Origin: Lachnospiraceae bacterium
GTDB lineage: Bacteria; Bacillota_A; Clostridia; Lachnospirales; Lachnospiraceae
Direction: 5' to 3'
NCBI GenBank assembly: GCA_017613055.1
Contig: JAGAES010000006.1
Span: 1-20,150, forward strand
DNA length: 20,150 nucleotides
Shown: positions 14,429 to 20,150 of the stretch, piece after piece
How positions within the stretch are numbered: the stretch's first letter is position 1
How the letters are laid out: each line of letters begins with the position of its first letter
Notes under the pieces: model-generated
Told to the model about the DNA's origin: nothing
Seen by the model: only the letters and a program-made list of their open reading frames with translations
Databases searched by the model: none
Made by a program: the position numbers and the translations under genes

Positions 14429-15427
14429 TTACATTGCTTCCCAGAGTGCTTCGTTGATCTCGACCTTGGTTTTGGAACGCCATTCCTTGTAGAGCTCCTC
14501 GAAGTACTCTTTGCATATCTTGGCATAAGCCTCTTCTTCGGCACGCTGCGTCTCCGCCGTGTTGATCTTATTCTTTCTGCAGAAGATATACAATCCGTCC
14601 GAAGTCTCGATCACGTTGCTGATTCCGCCCTCCGGAAGCGCGAACAGAATATCCGAAATCTCCCGGTCATAGGAGCCCCGTCCGATTGTCATCTCGACGT
14701 TCGGCGCATCGGTCTGCTCTTTCGCAAAATTATAGAAGTCTTCGGCCGCAAGCGCACGGTCAAGAAGAATCTTCATATCTCCTCTCAGTTCCCGGAGCGC
14801 GTCACCGCTTACCGTAACGGGATTTCCTTCGTTATCCGTATAAACCTTCGTCTTGAACAGATAATAGAAATCGCTCCGTTCAATCTCATTCTGGTCCGGC
14901 TTCGCGGGAACGTTCAGAGTAACGGTCTCGTAAACCTTCTTTGCAAGGACGTTGTCCATATAGATGGAACGGACCAGATCCTCAGTGATTCCGTAACGCT
15001 TCGCCGTATCTTCGGTGATGCCGTTCAGGAAGTTCTTCGTATAGTCATTGACGTCGAGAACGTCGTCCGCGCCGAGCGAGACGTTGAATTCCTCCGCCAT
15101 GAAGCCTACCAGCTTGATGTAGATAATCTTTTCAAGAAGCTCGTCCTTCATCAGCTGGTCATAAGTGCGGCCGTCACGCGTGAATTTGAAATCCCAGACG
15201 CCTTCGCCGTACAGCGTTTCGACCTCTTCGCGCATGCTGAGGAGATAGATATTCGCTTCCGCGTAGCTGACCTCGTGCCCGTCGATACGCATCACGACAT
15301 CCTTCGTGAAGCCCTTGCTGGTGGGCAGATCCTCCTCGCCCTTCTTTCCCTTCTTACAGCCTCCGAGAAGCCCCGCGGCAAGAATAATCACCAAAAACCA
15401 TATCAGTTTATTCCGGATTTTTCTCAT
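14429..15427 (-). CDS. PrsA/SurA-like lipoprotein with degenerate parvulin-type domain
   Basis: A 332-residue exported lipoprotein. A basic start (MRKIRNK), a hydrophobic helix and the lipobox LLGG-C24 predict lipid attachment at Cys24. A helical N-terminal part follows, including a Y-A-E-A motif near 55-58 and DELLEKIIYIKLV (95-107), as in SurA/PrsA chaperones. Residues 185-284 resemble a parvulin peptidyl-prolyl isomerase domain (FYYLFKTKVY, a helix LAAEDFYNFAKEQ, then FALPEGGISNVIETSDGLYIF). Typical catalytic residues of active parvulins are not evident, so it may act as a holdase. A second in-frame ATG at 15436 would sit one base from the Shine-Dalgarno, so 15427 (GGAG ten bases upstream) is preferred. 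It overlaps the end of mfd by 20 bases, a coupling often seen in Clostridia. Confidence 0.8.
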   Translation of the reverse strand: MRKIRNKLIWFLVIILAAGLLGGCKKGKKGEEDLPTSKGFTKDVVMRIDGHEVSYAEANIYLLSMREEVETLYGEGVWDFKFTRDGRTYDQLMKDELLEKIIYIKLVGFMAEEFNVSLGADDVLDVNDYTKNFLNGITEDTAKRYGITEDLVRSIYMDNVLAKKVYETVTLNVPAKPDQNEIERSDFYYLFKTKVYTDNEGNPVTVSGDALRELRGDMKILLDRALAAEDFYNFAKEQTDAPNVEMTIGRGSYDREISDILFALPEGGISNVIETSDGLYIFCRKNKINTAETQRAEEEAYAKICKEYFEELYKEWRSKTKVEINEALWEAM

Positions 15428-18400
15428 CGGTTCCATACTCCTTAATCAGAATCCGCCGCATTGTACTGAGCACGCGGCTGCTTTCCTCTATCATTTTGAG
15501 CGGGTCTCCCTGCTCCGTCATCGTATACGTAAACGCGGGACACTTGCCGGGCGACATTGCGATCTTTCTTCCGTATGCCTTTAAGAACTCGGGGATACGC
15601 GCCACGTCCACTTTGGCTTTCGCGTACATCTGAAGCACCAGAAATCCCTTTTTGAGAATCACCTTCTCAACATAGCACCGGTGCGCCGAAGCCTTCAGAA
15701 GCGCCACATGCAGAAGCAGGTTCACGCAGTCCGGCATGTCGCCGAACCGGTCACACAGTTCCTCGGTCATGTCGCTCAGTTCTTCTTCGGTCTCGATCCC
15801 CGCGATGCGCTTGTACATATCAAGCTTCTGCATCTCGTTCCGGATATAATTGGACGGGATGTAGGCGTTCATATCCGCGTCCACCGAGGTTTCGAAGGAT
15901 TCCTCCTCCGGTTCCTCGCCCTTCATAGATCGTACCGCTTCTTTAAGCATTTTGCAATACAAATCATAGCCGACCGCGTCCATATGCCCGCTCTGCGCGG
16001 CTCCGAGAAGGTCGCCCGCGCCGCGGATTTCAAGGTCCCGCATCGAAATCTTAATGCCCGAGCCGAGATCACTGTATTCGCGGATTGCCGCAAGCCGTTT
16101 CTCCGCGACTTCGCTTAAGATTTTGTCGCGGCGGTACAGGATAAACGCGTACGCCGTCCGGTTGGAACGTCCGACGCGCCCGCGCAGCTGATAAAGCTGT
16201 GAAAGCCCGAACCGGTCCGCGTCGTCGATAATAATCGTATTGACGTTACTGATGTCCATGCCGGTCTCGATAATCGTCGTCGAAACAAGCACGTCGATAT
16301 CGCCGTTGATGAAATCGAACATCACGTCCTCAAGCTGGCGCTCGCTCATCTGCCCGTGGGCAAATGACACATTTGCCTCGGGACACAGCTGCGTAAGCCG
16401 GTGCACGACGTCCTCAATTCCGGCTACGCGCGGCACGACATAGTAAACCTGTCCGTTCCGGTTCAGCTCACGGTTAATCGCTTCGCGGATCATCTCCTCG
16501 TTGCGCTCTAAGACAAATGTCTGGATCGGCTGCCGGTCTCTCGGCGCCTCTTCAAGCACGCTCATGTCGCGGATTCCGATCAGGCTCATATGAAGCGTCC
16601 GCGGAATCGGCGTCGCCGTAAGCGTCAGCGCGTCGATGTCCTTCCGCATCTGCTTGATCTTTTCTTTATGCGTAACGCCGAAGCGCTGCTCCTCATCGAC
16701 AATCAGAAGCCCGAGATTCTTAAACTCAACGTCCTTACTGAGAATCCGGTGCGTCCCGATCAGAATGTCGCAAAGTCCCTTCCGGACGCGCTCAATCGTC
16801 TTCTTCTGTTCCTTCGGGGAGCGGAAGCGGCTCAGCATGTCGACCGAGAACGGAAAATCACGAAGTCTCGTCGAGAACGTATTAAAATGCTGCTGCGCAA
16901 GGATGGTCGTCGGAACGAGCACCGCCACCTGCTTTCCGTCCGAAACAGCCTTGAACGCCGCCCGGATAGCGATCTCGGTCTTTCCGAAGCCCACATCGCC
17001 GCAGATCAGACGGTCCATGATCTTCGGACTCTCCATGTCGCGCTTCGTATCTTCGATGGCGCGGAGCTGGTCGTCGGTTTCCTCGTAAGGGAACAGCTCC
17101 TCGAACTCCTTCTGCCATACCGTATCCGGACTGAACGCATGCCCCGGATTCTCCTGCCTTATGGCATACAGCCGGATCAGGTCCTGCGCGATGTCCTTTA
17201 CCGCATGGTACACGCGGCTCTTCGTCGTCTTCCACTCGGTGTTATTGAGCTTATTCAGTTTCGGCTTCTTGGCCGCGTCCGAATCGGCGTACTTCTGCAG
17301 CACGTCGAGGCCGGTCGCAGGCACGTAAAGCACGCCGCCGTCGCCGTACTCAAGCTTGATGTAATCCTTCACGACGCGGTTCATCGTAATCTGCTCGATG
17401 CCGCGGTATACGGCGATTCCGTGGTTCTCATGCACGACATAATCGCCGCTCGAAAGCTCATTAAGAGCGTTGATCTTCGCGCCCGAATACGGGCTCTTCT
17501 TCCGTTTCTTCTTCTCGCGTCCGAAGATGTCGCTCTCGTCGATGACGACGAACTTCAGAAGCGGATATTCAAACCCTTGGTGCAGGTTTCCGTAGATGAC
17601 CATGATCTCCTGCGGGCTGACCACGCGGTTTTCATCTTCGGTGAAGAACGCGCTCAACTCGTACTCGCGGAGATTCTCCGCAAGGCGTGCCGCCCTCGTA
17701 TGGGAAGCGCACACAAGAAGAATCCGGTAGCCGTTCTTCTTGAAGTTTCTGAGGTCCTGAACGAGCGTCTCAAAATGCTGGTTGTAGGACGCCACCGACC
17801 GCGCGAGCACTTCGAAATTCGCCGCCGGCTTCCATCCGGACGGAACGCCCGCAAGCGTCGTCAGAAGCACCGTACGGCGCGACGTAAACTGCGAAAGCAC
17901 CTTCCGGTAATCGAAGATTGCATCCGTCTGCCCGGGGAGGCAGTAGCCCCTCATAAGCCGTCCCTTCATGCTTTCCGTAAACTCCGCCGAGGCCGCCTCG
18001 GCACTCTCGCGGACACGGTCGGGCTCATCCATAACGAAAAGCGTTTTCTCCTGCGGAAAATACGACACAAAACTCACATTTTCCTTCTTGAAATAAGGGA
18101 TGTACGAGTCTAAGTTCGTCGCGTTCTTCAGATAAGTCAGGTTCTCGCGGAGCTCTTCGATGCTGCGGCGGACGCGCGCGGCCTCTTCGGTCTGCATCGC
18201 GTCGAGGAATTTCTTCTCGACGGATTTCGCTTCCTTCTCAATCCGCGCAAGGCTTTCCTGCAGTTCCCCGTCGGAGAACACGAATTCCATCGCGGGGTAG
18301 ATGCACAGCTCGTCGGTCTTTTCGATGGAGCGCTGGCTCGAGATATCGAAACTCCGGATTGAGTCGATGTCCTCGCCCCAGTATTCAATACGGTAAGGCG

Positions 18401-18962
18401 TGTCCTCGCTCAGAGGAAACACGTCGAGAATGCCGCCGCGGACCGCAAATTCGCCCGGGTTCTCCACCTGCGCCTGCTTCTGGTAACCCATCGTCACAAG
18501 CTTCGCGGTCAGTTCCTCCATCGGAATCGGAGATGTGGCATTTATCGTAACGGACGCAAGGAGAATCTCCTCGGGGAGCAGAAGGCGGTCCAAAAGTCCC
18601 TGCACACTCGTCACGACGGTACAGGGCTCGCCCGAGAGGAGTTTTCTTATGACGCTCATGCGCTCCTTGACAATCGCGTTTCCGTGTACGTCCGCGCTGT
18701 AGAAGATGATGTCCTTCGCGGGGTAGATGCACACGTTCTTATCGTAGAGACTCATATCCTCGGCCATCTCACGGGCCCGAAGTTCACTCGCGGTGACAAT
18801 CAGACGATACGGGTATTCCTGCCCGAGCGCGCTCACGAAGTGGCTTTTCTGCACGGAAGTACACCCCGATACCTGTACCGGGGCTGTCTTCGTCCGCAGA
18901 AAATCTCGCGCCGCACAGAACTCACGGTCTGTAAGAAGCGGCTCCAAAAAGGTTCTATTCAT
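15408..18962 (-). CDS. mfd: Transcription-repair coupling factor Mfd
   Basis: An 1184-residue protein of normal length for Mfd, the translocase that removes RNA polymerase stalled at DNA lesions and recruits UvrA. The UvrB-like N-terminal module contains [18 protein letters not shown] (166-183). The RNA-polymerase-interacting and linker part runs from about [18 protein letters not shown] (504-521) through [10 protein letters not shown] (539-548). The RecG-like translocase shows Walker [10 protein letters not shown] (655-663), the DEEQ box (756-759), [12 protein letters not shown] (782-793) and motif [10 protein letters not shown] (926-933). A C-terminal domain (about 1020-1160) completes it. 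No key residue appears to be missing. The ATG at 18962 overlaps the pth stop by eight bases with only a weak ribosome site, suggesting coupling. A 507-codon open frame on the opposite strand is a codon-bias shadow. Confidence 0.97.
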   Translation of the reverse strand: MNRTFLEPLLTDREFCAARDFLRTKTAPVQVSGCTSVQKSHFVSALGQEYPYRLIVTASELRAREMAEDMSLYDKNVCIYPAKDIIFYSADVHGNAIVKERMSVIRKLLSGEPCTVVTSVQGLLDRLLLPEEILLASVTINATSPIPMEELTAKLVTMGYQKQAQVENPGEFAVRGGILDVFPLSEDTPYRIEYWGEDIDSIRSFDISSQRSIEKTDELCIYPAMEFVFSDGELQESLARIEKEAKSVEKKFLDAMQTEEAARVRRSIEELRENLTYLKNATNLDSYIPYFKKENVSFVSYFPQEKTLFVMDEPDRVRESAEAASAEFTESMKGRLMRGYCLPGQTDAIFDYRKVLSQFTSRRTVLLTTLAGVPSGWKPAANFEVLARSVASYNQHFETLVQDLRNFKKNGYRILLVCASHTRAARLAENLREYELSAFFTEDENRVVSPQEIMVIYGNLHQGFEYPLLKFVVIDESDIFGREKKKRKKSPYSGAKINALNELSSGDYVVHENHGIAVYRGIEQITMNRVVKDYIKLEYGDGGVLYVPATGLDVLQKYADSDAAKKPKLNKLNNTEWKTTKSRVYHAVKDIAQDLIRLYAIRQENPGHAFSPDTVWQKEFEELFPYEETDDQLRAIEDTKRDMESPKIMDRLICGDVGFGKTEIAIRAAFKAVSDGKQVAVLVPTTILAQQHFNTFSTRLRDFPFSVDMLSRFRSPKEQKKTIERVRKGLCDILIGTHRILSKDVEFKNLGLLIVDEEQRFGVTHKEKIKQMRKDIDALTLTATPIPRTLHMSLIGIRDMSVLEEAPRDRQPIQTFVLERNEEMIREAINRELNRNGQVYYVVPRVAGIEDVVHRLTQLCPEANVSFAHGQMSERQLEDVMFDFINGDIDVLVSTTIIETGMDISNVNTIIIDDADRFGLSQLYQLRGRVGRSNRTAYAFILYRRDKILSEVAEKRLAAIREYSDLGSGIKISMRDLEIRGAGDLLGAAQSGHMDAVGYDLYCKMLKEAVRSMKGEEPEEESFETSVDADMNAYIPSNYIRNEMQKLDMYKRIAGIETEEELSDMTEELCDRFGDMPDCVNLLLHVALLKASAHRCYVEKVILKKGFLVLQMYAKAKVDVARIPEFLKAYGRKIAMSPGKCPAFTYTMTEQGDPLKMIEESSRVLSTMRRILIKEYGTDEKNPE

Positions 18963-19584
18963 GTAACACCAATCCGTTAAACTTACTCATCGCCGCTTCC
19001 GGGCCTTCGGTCAGATAGACCGGAATCTCCTCCGTCACACGCGCCATCACGTCGCGCATCACGGGCTCCTGCTCCTTCGGGAACTTCGCGAGCACGTGAT
19101 CCGCAAGGTCCCATCCGTAAGGCTTCTCGCCGACGCCGAGCCGGAGTCTCGGGAACACACTCGTCCCGATGTGCGCGATAATGCTCTTAAGGCCGTTATG
19201 CCCGCCTGCGCTTCCCTTAACGCGAAGCCGCAGATTTCCGGGCTCCAGCGAAATATCGTCGCAGATAATCAGTATCCGTTCCGCCGGAACCTTATAAAAA
19301 TCCATATACGCGCGGACGCATTCGCCGCTTGCGTTCATAAATGTCTGAGGCTGCACGAGAATGACCTTCCTGCCGGCGATTGTGCCCCGCCCGGACAGAC
19401 CGTGCCATTCCTTCGTCTTAATCGGGATGTCGAACGCGTCCGAAAGCGCCGTAACCGCGTCAAATCCGACGTTATGTCTCGTTCCCGCGTATCTCCGCCC
19501 GGGATTCCCGAGCCCGAAGATCAGCGTCAGCGTCTCATTTCCGGCACTCTCCGCTTCGGTTTTCTTTCGAAACAATCCTATCAT
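18955..19584 (-). CDS. pth: Peptidyl-tRNA hydrolase
   Basis: A 209-residue enzyme that frees tRNA from peptidyl-tRNAs dropped by the ribosome. It shows IFGLGNPG (22-29, with Asn27), TRHNVGFD (35-42, with catalytic His37), QTFMNASG (80-87, with Asn84), ICDDISLEPG (107-116, with Asp110) and GSAGGHNGLKSI (124-135). These are the conserved active-site and tRNA-contact positions of bacterial Pth. The frame could extend to 19629, but the ATG at 19584 has a GGAAGGAAGAG ribosome site right upstream and gives an ordinary length; the 18 or so residues before the core (MIGLFRKKTEAESAGNE) are a small extension. It lies 19 bases after the corrinoid gene and overlaps mfd by eight bases. The pth-mfd pairing is widely conserved in Firmicutes. 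Confidence 0.97.
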   Translation of the reverse strand: MIGLFRKKTEAESAGNETLTLIFGLGNPGRRYAGTRHNVGFDAVTALSDAFDIPIKTKEWHGLSGRGTIAGRKVILVQPQTFMNASGECVRAYMDFYKVPAERILIICDDISLEPGNLRLRVKGSAGGHNGLKSIIAHIGTSVFPRLRLGVGEKPYGWDLADHVLAKFPKEQEPVMRDVMARVTEEIPVYLTEGPEAAMSKFNGLVLHE

Positions 19585-19603
19585 ATCTCTTCCTTCCGGA
19601 TGG

Positions 19604-20150
19604 CTAGCACCCGAATACCTCTTTCGCAATATCGACGGTCGCTTTCGCGTCTGCGCCGTAATAATCCGCGCCGATGGTCTTCGCGTATTCGGGCGTCAGT
19701 ACGGCGCCGCCCACAACGGTTTTGCACGGAAGCCCGGCTTCTTTCAACGCGCGGATGGTCTCTTCCATGCTTCCGAGCGTCGTCGTCATCAAAGCGGACA
19801 ATCCGACGAGCGGCGAGCCGGTTTTTTTGACCGCATCCACAACTGCTTCCGGCGGAACGTCCTTCCCGAGATCGTGTACGGTGAAGCCGTAGTTTTCAAG
19901 AAGCACCTTGACGATGTTCTTTCCGATGTCGTGGATGTCGCCTTTGACGGTCGCAAGCACGATTTCGCCCTTGCTGACCTGCTGCCGGCCGCTTTTCTGC
20001 ATATGCTCCTTAATCCGCGCGAACGCTCCCTGCACGACCGAAGCTGACAGAATCAGCTGCGGCAGGAAGATTCTTCCCTTCTCAAAGCCCGCGCCGACCG
20101 TGTCGAGCGCCGGAATCAAAACGCCGTTTACGATGTCCATCGAATCCATC
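19604..20150 (-). CDS. Corrinoid-binding module, probably the C-terminal end of a MetH-type methionine synthase (partial)
   Basis: The window's right edge cuts the 5' end of this gene; about 182 C-terminal residues are visible. A cap segment, LIPALDTVGAGFEKGRIFLPQL (11-32 of the visible part), and a Rossmann domain with KGDIHDIGKN (69-78; cobalt-ligand His73), SALMTTT (118-124) and VGGAVLT (146-152) are the cobalamin-binding signature DxHxxG...SxL...GG. It binds methylcobalamin for methyl transfer. The cap's wording favours the MetH-like enzymes of Clostridia, with homocysteine and folate domains upstream, over stand-alone MtaC-type proteins, but the missing 5' part would decide. The protein stops right after the corrinoid domain (EVFGC), so no AdoMet-dependent reactivation domain is attached. 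It is first in view of the pth-mfd group. Confidence 0.85.
   Translation of the reverse strand, partial: MDSMDIVNGVLIPALDTVGAGFEKGRIFLPQLILSASVVQGAFARIKEHMQKSGRQQVSKGEIVLATVKGDIHDIGKNIVKVLLENYGFTVHDLGKDVPPEAVVDAVKKTGSPLVGLSALMTTTLGSMEETIRALKEAGLPCKTVVGGAVLTPEYAKTIGADYYGADAKATVDIAKEVFGC

Noticed and set aside
16590..18113. 507-codon open frame on the plus strand opposite mfd
   Set aside because: Its product is rich in Arg, His and Leu with no recognisable motif, it has no ribosome site, and the opposite strand clearly encodes Mfd. It is a shadow caused by codon bias in GC-rich sequence.
1..20150. CRISPR arrays, transposases, phage genes, tRNA/rRNA genes, long repeats
   Set aside because: None seen on reading both strands. 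Gaps between genes are all under 200 bases and are explained by promoters, terminators or ribosome sites.

Overview
The window looks like chromosomal core sequence from a Gram-positive, anaerobic Clostridia-type bacterium, most likely a fibre-degrading Lachnospiraceae relative. The reasons are the pth-mfd-foldase-lipoprotein cluster, strong GGAGG ribosome sites, sigma-A-type promoters, a lipoteichoic-acid-synthase-like enzyme, a MetH-type corrinoid protein, a cytoplasmic GH115 alpha-glucuronidase, and moderate to high GC for the group. I see no phage, insertion sequence, CRISPR array, rRNA or tRNA. The family assignments come from recognising motifs; no database search was run.

Layout. (1) 1-5545, minus strand: a carbohydrate region. 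A promoter at about 5603-5631 reads leftward through a GH115 xylan alpha-glucuronidase, a TIM-barrel sugar isomerase/epimerase, a YwaF-like membrane protein and a small orphan protein. A second promoter with perfect consensus boxes (461-489) then drives an L-fucose/L-arabinose isomerase family gene that runs off the left edge. (2) 5670-6916, plus strand: a two-gene operon of a DUF4004 (YhbD-like) HTH protein and a bactofilin-like protein. Its promoter carries two identical perfect 15-bp palindromes, one inside the -35/-10 spacer and one covering the start of transcription and the leader. This is the most interesting regulatory structure in the window. (3) 6915-8570, minus strand: cytidylate-kinase-like protein, DUF3592-type membrane protein and RsmJ-like methyltransferase. 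(4) 8641-9683, plus strand: a single cysteine-synthase-family gene with its own promoter and terminator and a variant PLP-lysine motif. (5) 9691-10242, minus strand: a membrane-anchored protein of unknown function. (6) 10373-14428, plus strand: a MATE exporter, then an LTA-synthase-type enzyme with an extra C-terminal beta-rich domain, with a small membrane protein cotranscribed. (7) 14429-20150, minus strand: MetH-type corrinoid domain, pth, mfd and a PrsA-like lipoprotein, tightly packed with overlaps.

How they fit together. The left block suggests that imported, glucuronic-acid-substituted xylo-oligosaccharides are trimmed in the cytoplasm and that the sugars are isomerised there; no transporter or xylanase lies inside the window. 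The middle blocks are housekeeping or envelope genes. The right block is information processing (rescue of stalled peptidyl-tRNA, transcription-coupled repair) linked to folding of exported proteins. Several transcription units converge: two pairs share a bidirectional hairpin terminator, and a third pair (14428/14429) meets stop codon to stop codon with no terminator visible.
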